Of a DNA stretch of 23,887 nt, positions 9,733 through 18,052 are shown in pieces. The notes beneath the pieces are model-generated. The model had not been told where the DNA came from, ran no database searches, and worked only from the letters and a program-made list of their open reading frames with translations. The DNA comes from Prorocentrum cordatum (Eukaryota; Sar; Dinophyceae; Prorocentrales; Prorocentraceae): the NCBI GenBank assembly GCA_963575745.1, contig CAUYUJ010011262.1, positions 1 to 23,887 on the forward strand, written 5' to 3'. The translations under genes and the position numbers were made by a program. The stretch's first letter is position 1, and each line of letters begins with the position of its first letter.

Positions 9733-10073
9733 TTGGATTTTGAGCTCGACTTGAATGAACGCCCCGCACGTTTCGACTTCAATTACATAGCCTTGGGCTA
9801 GCTACTGTGTGCTCAGGCAGCTCGAGCTTGAGATCCAGACCAGTTCGGTCAGGACTCGGATGCTAAGGAGGACTCGATCCACAACGCTAAAGAGCACAAT
9901 CGCGGCGTGGCAAATCGCACTTCAGCACGGCACAGCACAGCACAGCCCTCGGCACGGTACATCAAGATCGATACGTTCAGCATTGAGATTGTCCGTCGCC
10001 CAATCAGGTGTCTTGCAAAAGTTGCCATGCCTTACAATTCTGTATTAATTTCCAGGTTCGTGGGTCGATCATG
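9733..10073 (+). repeat. Family E dispersed element, copy 1
   Basis: The fullest copy of a dispersed element. The segment 9733-9790 (TTTTGAGCTCGACTTGAA) matches 12909-12960. The core has CTCAGGCAGCTCGAGCTT, GTCAGGACTCGGATGC, GACTCGATCCACAACGCT, an AGCACGGCACAGC run, and ends in GGTTCGTGGGTCGATCATG. Shared copies lie at 12744-13182, 16025-16101 (3' part), 17341-17560 and 17757-18052. It has no coding capacity. The orientation given is that of the copies listed here. It may be a SINE or a satellite-linked spacer; I cannot tell which. Confidence 0.8.
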
Positions 10074-10435
10074 TATAGGATGGTAAGCCTACCCCCCGGT
10101 GCCAAGTTCGCAGAGGGCTGGCAGAATTATTTTGCGATGGAGAGTCAGGATGAAGAGGGCCAGCGGAATTGAATTACAACGATGTCCCATTCGAAACGCC
10201 GATGTTTGAAAGTCCGATCGATGAAACACAGGGTCAAGTACCCGTGGTCGTTTGTTGCGGATGTCTCCAAACTTTTGGTTTGCAGTAATATTTGAGGACG
10301 TCTCGAGCGAACGGCTTGTTTCTTATTTTGTCCAATGTGTAGCTCCTCTCCTGGGGGGCATATTCCAGAGGATGTCTCAATCGGAATGCTTGTTTTCACG
10401 TGCCTAGGTCGCACATGCGGTATCTACCATAGTTG
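10074..10435. other. Unassigned spacer with one family A-like unit
   Basis: Average-composition sequence with no credible coding frame. At 10291-10330 a single diverged family A start occurs (TCTCGAGCGAACGG), and at 10379-10432 a unit intermediate between A and B (TTTTCACGTGCCTAGG). It therefore links the two families. Confidence 0.6.
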
Positions 10436-10735
10436 CCCCCAGATGGAACCAAGTGTTTTTATGTGTCCAGGCCACCCAATGGGGTATCTGACATGGTGGT
10501 CCCGAGCTGGAACCAAGTGTTTTTACGTGCCCAGGCCACCCAGAGGGGTATCTAACATGGTAGTCCTGAGCTGGAACCGCGTGTTGTCACGTGTCCAGGC
10601 CACCCCGGGGAATACCTAATGTCCCCGAGCTGGAACAAAGTGTTTGTTTCACGAGTCCAAGCCACCCAGTGGGATTTCCTCACTGTGGTTTCGACCTGGA
10701 ACCATTTGCTTTTCCTAACCATCCTGTGGAGCTGT
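10436..10735. repeat. Family B tandem array 1, 64-bp unit
   Basis: Units marked by GCTGGAACC start near 10442, 10506, 10570, 10629 and 10694. The steps are 64, 64, 59 and 65 bp. Each contains a GTGTTTTTACGTG block, CCAGGCCACCC, GGGGTATCTAACATGGT and CCCGAGCTGG. The middle of the unit resembles family A. Confidence 0.9.
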
Positions 10736-10849
10736 GTCCTCGTTTTGAAAAGACAACGCCCCGCGTTCCTCCTCCCCTCTCTTCCTCCTCCTCTTCTTCC
10801 TTCTCCATCTATGTTGTCTGCGGTCGTCTGCCGCCACCACCCTCACTGT

Positions 10850-11915
10850 GAAACACCCGGCGCATGTTTCGTGGCCGCATTGCGAGCTCCACCGAACGCG
10901 CCAGTGGTTGCGTTCATGTGTCGCCACCCCCCTTACTACTGTGGCACATCCCTTCGCACGTTTCGCGCCCTCACATGGAGCTACACCTAAGGACCCAGTG
11001 GCTGCGTTCGCATGCCGCCACCCTCTTCACTTTGGTACACCCCTCAGACGTGTTGTTTCCCCATACGGGAGCTCCACCTAGGGCTTCAGTAGCTGTGTTC
11101 GCATGCCGCCACCCCCCTCACATTGGCACACCCCTCATACGTTTCGTGGCCCCATAGGGAGCTCCACCTAAGGACCCAGTGCTTGGCTTCGCATGCAGCC
11201 CCCCCCTCAGTTTCGCACATCCCTCACACGTTTCGTGGCCCCGTAGGGAGCTCCACCGAAGGCCCCAGTGGCTGCGTTCGCATGCCGCCACCCGCTTCAC
11301 TTTGGCACACCCCTCACTCGTTTCGTGACCCCATGGGGAGCTCCATCGAAGGCGCCAGTGGCTGCGTTCATATGCCGCCACCCCCCTCACATTGGCACAC
11401 CGCTCGCAGGCTTCGTGGCCACATTCGGAGCACCACCCAGGGATTCAGTGGCTGCGTTCGCACGCCGCCACCCTCGTCACTTCGGCATGCCTCTCACACG
11501 TTTCGTGGCCCCATATGAAGCTACACCTAAGGACCCATTGGTTACGTTCGCATGCCGCCACCCGCTTTTTTGGGGAACACCCCTCACACGTTTCGTGGCC
11601 CCAGAGGAAGCTCCACCGAAGGCCCCGGTGGCTGCGTTCGCATGTCGCCACCCCCTTCATTTTGGCACACTTCTCACTCGTTTCGTGGCCCCACAGGGTG
11701 CTCCACCTGGGGCCCCAGTGGCTGCGTTCGCATGCTTCCACCCCCCCCACTCTGGCACATGGCTCACACGTCTCGTGACCCCATACGGGAGCTCAACCTA
11801 AGTCTCCAGTGGTTGCGTTCACATGCCGCCACCCCCCTCGCTTTGGCACGCCCCTCACACATTTCGTGGTCCTAGGGAGCTCCGCCGATGGACCCAGTGG
11901 CTGCGCCCGCATGTC
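10850..11915. repeat. Family C satellite, twelve 90-bp units
   Basis: Starts of the CCAGTGGCTGCGTTCGCATG block lie near 10901, 10995, 11086, 11176, 11265, 11355, 11445, 11535, 11625, 11715, 11806 and 11894. The step is 88-94 bp and mostly exactly 90. Each unit then has GCCGCCACCCCCCTCAC, TTTGGCACACCCCTCACACG, TTTCGTGGCCCCATAGGG and AGCTCCACCTAAGGACC. Since 90 is 30 codons, open frames run on both strands (a 30-residue repeat on plus at 11268-11801). No start, splice or homology evidence makes this a gene. Confidence 0.93.
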
Positions 11916-12060
11916 TGCTCCCGCTTCTCCCGCTGCCTGTCAGCCGCAACCGGTTACACCAGCATGTAGCCCGCTTCATCTGAGCTCCGCGCCCCCTGTG
12001 GGCGGCCCCAGCGGCAGCGCCCGCATGGCGGCCCCGCCTCGTTTCGGCGCTCCCTTCACG
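11916..12060. other. GC-rich link between families C and B
   Basis: Diverged remains of family C (CCGCATGGCGGCCCCG near 12020, GGCGCTCCCTTCACGCG near 12045) merge into the next B array. No gene is seen. Confidence 0.5.
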
Positions 12061-12580
12061 CGCCAGGGGGGAGGTGTATCTAAGATGGTAGCCTCTTGCC
12101 GCTCGCTGGAACCACGTGATGTCATGCGTCCAGGCCACCCAGAACGCTATCTGACATGGTGGCCCCGAGCTTGAACCACGTGTTTTCACGCATTCGGGCC
12201 ACCCTGAGGGGTATCTAACATGGTGGCCCCGAGTTGGAACCATGTGTTTTTACTTGTCCTGGCCACCTTGAGGGGTACCTAACATGGTTGCCCCGTGCTG
12301 GAACCACGAGTTTTTACGTGCGCGGGCCACCCAATGGTGGTGTCTACGACGTTGTCGCCTGGGTGCCCCCCAGCGTGGGGGCCCACAAGAGCCCGACGAA
12401 ATCAGTACAACGACACCATAGGTGTAATAGCCTGACACAGCTTCTTCTTCTTCGGTGGGTGATGTTCCAGATCTCCCATTGGGGTGTCTTACATGGTGGT
12501 CCCTCGCGGGGACCACGTGTTTTCCCGTGCCCAGGCCCTCCAGGCGGGTATCTAACATAGTTGTCCCGAGCTGGAACAGC
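12061..12580. repeat. Family B tandem array 2, 64-bp unit
   Basis: Unit marks (GCTGGAACC and variants) lie near 12105, 12169, 12233 and 12297, exactly 64 bp apart. After an unrelated insert (about 12345-12475) another unit or two follow (12485-12580). The insert holds no recognised gene. Confidence 0.88.
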
Positions 12581-12581
12581 G

Positions 12582-12601
12582 GTCGCTGTCGTCGCCGCCG
12601 T

Positions 12602-12633
<32 letters not shown>

Positions 12634-12645
12634 TCGTCGGCGGCG
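12582..12645. repeat. GTC/CGT microsatellite
   Basis: About 60 bp of GTC repeat with a few GCC changes, at the end of a family B unit. Confidence 0.9.
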
Positions 12646-12743
12646 TTTCGGCCCGCCCCTTCTCGATGCAGTTCGCCTCCGTTTGGATTCGCTTTGTCAT
12701 TTAGCCCCGTTGCGGACCATAATCCTTTTATAAGGTCTCGACT

Positions 12744-13182
12744 GCAATCAGCTCTGGGCTAGCAATGCGCCCAGGCGGCTCGAGCCTGAGGCCTAGCGAA
12801 GTTCCGTCAGGATTCGAATGCCAGGGAAAATTTGACCCACGACGCCACAGAGCATACAACTGTTCAGATTCGCCCCCTTGCGGTTCGTCCCGCTTCCGAA
12901 CTGAATCGAATCTTGAGCTCGAGCTGGTCGCGCGCCCCGCGCTGTTCGATTGCGGCCAGATCTGCGTTTTGCGTGCAGGCAGCTCGAGCTTAAGATCCAG
13001 ATCAACGCGGCATGGCGCGTCTCAGCTCATCACAGCATAGCATAGCACATCCCGTGACACTGTACATCACCATCGCTACCTTGAGCTTTGCAAGTGCCCG
13101 TCGCCCGAATTGTTTGTGTTTTGAACCATTCCCATGCTTCACATCTCTCTATATCCCTTTTCGCGGTCGTGGGTCCATCATG
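12744..13182 (+). repeat. Family E, two diverged copies in a row
   Basis: The first (12744-12865) begins AATCAGCTCTGGGCTAGC and has CAGGCGGCTCGAGCCT and GTCAGGATTCGAATGCC. The second (about 12909-13182) has TCTTGAGCTCGAGCTGG, CAGGCAGCTCGAGCTTAAG, TCACAGCATAGCATAGC and ends GGTCGTGGGTCCATCATG. Both are more diverged than the copies at 9733 and 17757. The first copy is cut short where the second begins. Confidence 0.75.
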
Positions 13183-13590
13183 TTTCCCGGAAAGGGCGTA
13201 GGCCCAGGGTTTCTTTTGTGGTAGGAAACCATGTCCCACGGTGCCATGTTTGGGGTGGGCGATACAAGAAACAATATTAAGTCACAGCTTGCATGGAAGA
13301 AATGTGTTTCGCGCGTGCCCGCTTGAGGAAAGTGCGCTCCCCTATCTCGTATCCGCGATAAAACAGCGGGGTTCGCAGAAGTCGTTTGTCTGTTGTAAAA
13401 CGAGTGTGCGCAGCGTTTTGCTCAGATTCTTGGATAGCCAACGTGGTCTGGAGGCCTTCGAATTGTCTGAAAGGTAAGTGCATGTTGACTTTCTGCATGT
13501 CTGCTCGAGGACGTGTTTTGCAGAAGTTGGACGGCCTTGGCGCCTCGGGATGCCCACATGGTTCTGGGAGTGCGGTCGCACCGTCTATTT
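13183..13590. other. Unassigned spacer
   Basis: No gene recognised. The sequence AAGGTAAGTGCATG at 13472 matches a GT splice donor, but no coding frame or acceptor supports an intron. Short fragments recall family A (TTTCGCGCG, GTTCGCAGAAG). Confidence 0.5.
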
Positions 13591-13735
13591 ACCAGGGATC
13601 GTGGCCATGGGAGCGCGGACGCCGCGCAACTTACCAGGGATCCTGGCCCTGGAAGCGCGGACGCACCGTAATTTGCAAGGGATCCTGGCCTTGGGGTGGC
13701 GGACGCATTGAACTTAGGAGGGATCCTGGCACTGG
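13591..13735. repeat. Family F tandem array 1, 42-bp unit
   Basis: GGGATC marks at 13595, 13637, 13679 and 13720 give a 42-bp step. Each unit has GGGATCCTGGCCCTGG, AAGCGCGGACGCACCG and TAATTTGCAA. Since 42 is 14 codons, frames stay open through the array. Confidence 0.88.
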
Positions 13736-13890
13736 AAGGGGCAGAACCCTTGTCGAGGGCTTCGCCCCCTGCGGCCGGCCCCCCGCTCTCTCGGAGCACC
13801 GGGTAGTGTGCAGGAGCTGTGCGGAGAGGCCCGGGCGCCGTCTTGAACTTGCCATCGCTCGGACGTGTGCATTTTTTCCTCGGCGAGAAA

Positions 13891-14015
13891 CATCGAGGAC
13901 GAAACCGACAAATGCACGCAACCGAAAAACCGACATAGAGCAAAAAAAAACGACATCGAGGACGAAACCGACAAATGCACGAAACCGACATAGAGCAAAA
14001 AAAAACACGCACGAA
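13891..14015. repeat. 63-bp direct duplication with A9 tracts
   Basis: CATCGAGGACGAAACCGAC starts at 13891 and again at 13954. Both units include ACAAATGCACG and CGACATAGAGC followed by nine A residues. The first unit has about 8 extra bases inside. A third, decayed start (CACGAAGCCGACAAAGG) follows. Confidence 0.85.
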
Positions 14016-14544
14016 GCCGACAAAGGCACGGGACACGGACGTCCGCGCGACGTCACGTGAAGCGCAGCGCCGGAGCTCCGAGCGGGGGCCGCCCGAGTTC
14101 TCCGGGCGGGCGCCTTCTCTGCAGGGCTCCGGGTGCCTTGGGGCACGCGCTGGCACACACAGTGCCGGTGCGTGCTCGGGCCCGAGGCGGTCTGCGCGCG
14201 GCTCGGCACGGCTGCCTCGCGTTGGGAGGCAGCGAGGGCGAGGGTGCGTCGGATGTGGTCGGGACGGGTTCGGCGCGCTCGTCCTCGTGCATCTGCGTGC
14301 TGTGTGTGTGTGTGTGTGAAGCGTTTTTGCACACTCGCTCTCAGAAGCGAGCGGGCGGTAGTACGGTGGAGCCCGCCGCCGTTTTCGAGGCTCGGATCCG
14401 CCGCCACTGCAGGATTCACAAAGCGTTACAGAAGGCTTGGGCGAGTAACTCAAGGATGTTCGGAGAACCTGGGGAGGGTTAGAACAAAATTACCGTACAT
14501 CTTCGTGCTCGTTCTACTTTCGTGTGATGTGTGATGTGTGTTAT
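14016..14544. other. CpG-rich stretch with no gene recognised
   Basis: Very GC-rich with many CpG, so all six frames stay open for long and give Arg/Ala/Gly-rich shadows. I see no conserved motif in any of them. A short GT repeat lies at about 14305-14320. Confidence 0.55.
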
Positions 14545-14850
14545 CGCGAGGGCTCACGGCCTCGGGGGCGCGAGCAGCGCGTCACTCAACGAAGGAGTGT
14601 GGCCTCGGCGGCGCGAGCCCGGCGTATGTTACAAGGGGATCTTTACCAGCCTCGAACTTGTCCCTATCCCGAAGATTGACACGCCAAAAGGCGATGACAA
14701 TCTTAAGGGTGCGCCCATCAAAACTAAGGGAATCCCTAAGATTGGCATGGTGATGAGGAGATGCCCAGCATCGGGATAGGGATATGCTCCAGGCTGGTAA
14801 GATATGGCTTCGGGGGCGCGAGTCTCAAGTATTTGTTCTGTGTCTCAGGG
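14545..14850. repeat. Diverged family F units, split by a foldback element
   Basis: GGCCTCGGGGGCGCGAGC (14559) and GGCCTCGGCGGCGCGAGC (14601) are 42 bp apart. The unit ends TATGTTACAAGGGGAT, is broken by the foldback at 14641-14800, and resumes at GATATGGCTTCGGGGGCGC. This matches the usual family F run TTTACAAGGGATCGTGGCC. Confidence 0.7.
14641..14800. mobile_element. MITE-like foldback element with terminal inverted repeats
   Basis: The left end CTTTACCAGCCTCGAA (14641) and the right end, read backwards as CTTACCAGCCTGGAGC (from about 14801), are inverted repeats of about 31 bp. Their inner ends are identical (CCCTATCCCGA). A second inverted pair (CAATCTTAAGGG at 14698 and CCCTAAGATTG at 14734) lies inside, so the whole 160 bp can fold. 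GAT flanks both sides and may be a target duplication. There is no coding capacity; it would need a transposase in trans. Confidence 0.75.
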
Positions 14851-15094
14851 CCCCAGAGAAATTTTGAGAAGCTCTCCAAGTGAAGGCAGCCAGTGCCCTT
14901 CTCGAATTGCCCCCCCTGCGCGGACTTCAGCAAGTCATAGCAGGGAGCAGCGCGCAGAATTGGTGTGACGTCGGAGACCGGAAACTGGAACTGGAGTAGG
15001 GAGCAGCATTCAAGCCTGAGCCGCGGAGCCTGATGGCCCCGCAAGGGGGCCGTCGGATTTACACTGGGTCTTGGTCTTGGGTGATTCACAAGGG
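14851..15094. other. Unassigned spacer
   Basis: Average-composition sequence between family F blocks. No gene or repeat recognised, apart from a small hairpin (GCCCCGCAAGGGGGC) near 15031. Confidence 0.5.
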
Positions 15095-15470
15095 GCCGTG
15101 GCCTTGGGGGCGCAGGCGCAGCGCAATTTATTCGGGATCGTGTCCTCGATGGGGGCGCGCGCAGCGTAGTTTACTTGGGATCGTGGCCCTGGGAGCGTGG
15201 GCGCAGCGTACTCTGCGAGGGATCGTGACCCTGGGAGTGGGCAAGCACCGTTATTTCCGATGGATCGTGGCCCTGGGAGCGCGCCGTGCACTTTGCAAGG
15301 GTCGTGGCCCTGGGAGCGTAGCCCCAGCGTACTTTGTACAGAATCGCGGCCCTGGGAACGCGAACCCCGTGTATTTTGCAAGGGTTCTTGGCCTTGGGAG
15401 GGCGAACCCAGCGTGATTTACGAGGGATCGCGGCTTTGGGAGCGCGGACGTGGCGTAATGTACGAAGCAG
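15095..15470. repeat. Family F tandem array 2, 42-bp unit
   Basis: About nine units. GGGATC-type marks near 15134, 15177, 15219 and 15261 give steps of 42-43 bp, and later units are shorter or altered. The unit is GATCGTGGCCCTGGGAGC, GCGGGCGCAGCGTA, then ATTTACGAGG. A 14-residue repeat (WPWERE type) is open on plus but has no gene support. Confidence 0.88.
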
Positions 15471-15477
15471 AGCCTTC

Positions 15478-15582
15478 GGGTCCAGCGCCGGATTTTCAGG
15501 AAACAGCAGGGCGGCCGAAAAAGCGCCAGCCGAATACATATCCCAATGCAGAAAAGTATTGTTTTCTGCTCTGGAGAGGGGG
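15478..15582 (+). repeat. Family G dispersed element, copy 1
   Basis: A segment of about 100 bp interrupts the family F array. GGGTCCAGCGCCGGATTT, CAGGAAACAGCAGGG, GGCCGAAAAAGCGC and ATCCCAATGCAGAAAAGT match the copy at 16845-16945 in the same order. Its class is unknown. Confidence 0.72.
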
Positions 15583-15609
15583 AGGACTCTTCAACCTCCG
15601 CGAGTGGTT

Positions 15610-15705
15610 CGCGGCCTTGGGAGCGCGGACGCAGCGTCATTCACGAGGGATCTTGGCCCTGGGAGCGCGGATGCAGCGTGATTTAGCAAGGATCGTGACC
15701 CTCGG
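15610..15705. repeat. Family F units after element G
   Basis: Two units (GCGGCCTTGGGAGCGCGG and CTTGGCCCTGGGAGCGCGG) continue the array broken by element G, then pass straight into family D. Confidence 0.85.
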
Positions 15706-15955
15706 GGACGTTCCCTGGCACGGTCCGTGGCGCCTCACCTCGGCAGGTCCCGCGGCGCGTCCCCTGGCACGTGCCCTGGCGCGCCCCTTGGCACGTCCGC
15801 TGGCAGCTCCCGTGGCGCGTCCCCCTGGCACGTTCCCTGGCGCGTCCCGTGGAGTGTCCCCCCGGCACATCGCGCGGCGAGTCCCCCTGGCACGTCCCAT
15901 GGCACGTCTGGTGACACGTTCCGTGGCGCGCATCCTGGCACGTCATTGTGTGGTG
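15706..15955. repeat. Family D array, copy 2
   Basis: Irregular repeats of GGCACGTCCC, GGCGCGTCCC and close variants, again followed by part of family E. Confidence 0.85.
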
Positions 15956-16024
15956 CGGCACCGCGCGGAGAAGCACAACTTAGCCCCTGGCACAGTAGCA
16001 GCACCATTGATATTTTCAGTATTG

Positions 16025-16101
16025 CCACCGCCCATCGCCCAGACGCGTCCCCAAGCCTTGCAATTCTAAATCCCTTTCCGGGGGTTCGTGCGTCGATTAT
16101 G
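16025..16101 (+). repeat. Family E, 3' fragment
   Basis: CATCGCCCAGACGCG, CCTTGCAATTCTAAAT and GGGTTCGTGCGTCGATTATG match the end of family E. The 5' part is missing and is replaced by other sequence (15956-16024). Confidence 0.7.
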
Positions 16102-16667
16102 ATTTTCCCTTGGCGATAACGGGCGCTGCAGTGGGGGAGTGGAGGGTGGGCCGCGGGCAACGTCTCGATTCGCGCCAGCGCCGGCTGGGAATGCCCAGCT
16201 ATGGCTACTCGCCAGACGGCGCCGGCGCGAGTCGTGACGCCACCGGGGGGAGCGGGGGGGAGCGGGGGGGTGGGGTCGGCAGTGGGCGCTGTCGCGAATC
16301 ACAAAAAGAACGGGCTCGTCTTCGAGACGTTGGGCCCTGCCAGCCGTGCGTTGGCGCCCACCTGGTAGTCCATGGGCAACCTCGGCTGGCCACGAGTTTG
16401 AGGCAGCACACCCCCTGAGAGGTTTGGTTTGACGCACCGGGCCCCAGTGCTGAGTCGGGCACGTCCCTCTAGAGGAGGCATATTCAAAAATAGTTCCAAA
16501 ATAGTCTGGGGACGACTTTTCTTTTCATTTGGTTTGTTAATTTTTGCATTTTTTGTTTATTCCCGGAATAGTTTGTCAAATGTCCCCCGTGGCATGACTG
16601 AGGTGGCCCAGCGGAGTTTTTTCTTGATAATTATCGAGGTCGTGGTGAGCCGACGGATTAGATTTTG
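16102..16667. other. Unassigned spacer with a G-run patch
   Basis: No gene recognised. At 16240-16275 there are four or more runs of at least five G, a possible G-quadruplex. The part from 16490 is AT-rich compared with its surroundings and shows only short frames. Confidence 0.5.
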
Positions 16668-16830
16668 AGGATGTCTCGAGCGAAACGCTTGTTTTCTGAA
16701 TTTGTTGACACTGTCTGGGGCGAAACGCTGGTTTTTGCAGAGTTGGGGGGTGTCTCGAGCGAAACGCTTGTTTTTCAAAATTTGTTGAGGATGTCTCGAG
16801 CGAAACGCTGGTTTTGCAGAGTTGGGGTAT
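16668..16830. repeat. Family A variant array
   Basis: Four units start with TCTCGAGCGAAACGCT or TCTGGGGCGAAACGCT near 16674, 16709, 16752 and 16794. They then have TTTTTGCAGAGTTGGGG or TTTTCAAAATTTGTTGA, without the CACGTGTCCAGG half of the unit. They resemble the first units of the array at 8580-8670. Confidence 0.8.
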
Positions 16831-16844
16831 CTAACATGGCGTCG

Positions 16845-16945
16845 GGCCCAACGGCGAATTATGAGGAAACGCACGGGGGGCCGAAAAGCGCTACCCAAAC
16901 ACATGTCCCAATACAGAAAAGTGATGGTTTCTTTCTCTGAACATG
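16845..16945 (+). repeat. Family G dispersed element, copy 2
   Basis: GGGCCCAACGGCGAATTA, GAGGAAACGCACGGGG, GGCCGAAAAGCGC and GTCCCAATACAGAAAAGT follow the order of the copy at 15478. Here it sits between A-type and B-type repeats. Confidence 0.72.
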
Positions 16946-16999
16946 GGGTTGCGCTTTGGGGGCCTCTCCAGGGAAGACATCGTGAGGATGTCTCGAGCG

Positions 17000-17220
17000 G
17001 GAACTCGAATTCAGCGTATCCAGGTCACGCAGAGGGGGTATCTAGCATGGCTGCCCCGAGCTGGAACCACGTGTTTTTTCATGCGCAGGCCACCCAGGGA
17101 GATCTCTAACATGATTGTCCCGAGCTGGAACCATGTGTTTTACGTGGTCAGGCCACCCAGGGGGTATCTGACATAGTTCTTCCGAGTTGGCACCGTGCTT
17201 TTACGTGTCCAGGCCACCAG
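17000..17220. repeat. Family B tandem array 3
   Basis: Three units marked by GCTGGAACCACG, GCTGGAACCATG and GTTGGCACCGTG, with CCAGGCCACCCAGGG and GGTATCTGACATAG between. It is led by a family A-type start (TCTCGAGCGGGAAC at 16990) and runs directly into family D. Confidence 0.87.
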
Positions 17221-17340
17221 CACGACGCTTGTCCCCAGCACGTTCTGTAGCGCGTCCCCTTGGCACGTCCCGCGGTGCTGGCACGTCGCCTGGCGCGTCC
17301 CTTGGGACGTTCCGCGGCGCGTCTTCCTGGCATGTTCCCC
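17221..17340. repeat. Family D array, copy 3
   Basis: Short GGCACGTCCC-type repeats after family B; the end (GGCATGTTCCCCTGTCAATC) is the same as in copy 4. Confidence 0.82.
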
Positions 17341-17560
17341 TGTCAATCAGCTCTGGGGCAGCTACTATATGGACTATGTGCTCAGGCAGCTTGAGGTTAA
17401 GATCCATGTCAGTTCTGTCAGGACTCGGATGCAACGGAGGATTCGATCCACAACACTATAGAGGACAATCGCGACATGGCACATCGCAGTTCAGCACGGA
17501 GCAGCACAGCACAGCACTCGGCACGGCACATCAAGATCGATACACTTAGCATTGCATTTT
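17341..17560 (+). repeat. Family E, copy without its 3' end
   Basis: It starts TGTCAATCAGCTCTGGGG and runs through CTCAGGCAGCTTGAGG, GTCAGGACTCGGATGC and ATCAAGATCGATACACTT to GCATTTTGG, where family D begins again. The last 90 bp of the element are missing. Confidence 0.82.
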
Positions 17561-17756
17561 GGCACGTTCCTTGGCACGTTCCGTGGCGCGTCCCGTGGCG
17601 AGTCCCCCTGGCACGTCGCGCTGCGCGTCCCCTGGCACGTGGCACGTCCATTGGCACGTTCCGTAGCGCGTCCCCCTGGCACGTCCCGCGGTGCGTCCCC
17701 ATTGCACGTCCCCTGTCACGTCGCCTTCCGCGGCTCGTCCTCCTGGCATGTTCCCC
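17561..17756. repeat. Family D array, copy 4
   Basis: About 200 bp of GGCACGTCCC, GGCACGTTCC and GGCGCGTCCC repeats between two family E copies. Confidence 0.85.
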
Positions 17757-18052
17757 TGTCAATCAGCTCTGTGGCAGCTACTAGTTTTATGCTCAGGCAG
17801 CTCGAGCTTAAGATCCAGATCAGTTCGCTCAGGACTCGGATGCAAGGAGGACTCGATCCACAACGCTATAGAGCACAATCGTGGCATGGCACATCGCGAT
17901 TCAGCACGGCGCTGCACAGCCTAGCCCTCGGCACGGTACATCACGATCGATACACTAAGCATTGCATTTGCCCGTCGCCCAATCAGGTGTCTTTGGAACG
18001 TTACTATGTTTTACATTTCTATATTCTTTTCCGGGTTCGTGGGTCGATCATG
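17757..18052 (+). repeat. Family E, near-complete copy
   Basis: It starts TGTCAATCAGCTCTGTGG and contains CTCAGGCAGCTCGAGCTTAA, GACTCGATCCACAACGCT, CATTTGCCCGTCGCCC, AATCAGGTGTCTT and ends GGTTCGTGGGTCGATCATG. It is the closest match to the copy at 9794-10073. Confidence 0.85.

Noticed and set aside
9794-10073. Family E as a tRNA-derived SINE (GACTCGATCC as box B)
   Set aside because: The match to box B is poor, no box A is found at the right distance, and no poly-A or simple tail follows.
11268-11801. 177-codon plus-strand frame in family C as a real repeat protein
   Set aside because: It follows from a 90-bp satellite step. Frames are open on both strands, the starting ATG lies inside a repeat unit, and no homology or expression evidence exists.
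8719-12300. CRISPR-like array
   Set aside because: The repeats are long, degenerate and without constant repeat-spacer alternation; the DNA is eukaryotic.
13474-13480. AAG|GTAAGT match to a canonical splice donor
   Set aside because: No coding frame upstream is convincing, no acceptor pairs with it, and the area is satellite.
15197-16069. 290-codon plus-strand frame over families F, G and D
   Set aside because: It crosses three unrelated repeat families, so it is a by-product of stop-poor repeats.
16240-16275. G-quadruplex regulatory site
   Set aside because: G runs are there, but no gene or promoter lies nearby, so no role can be supported.
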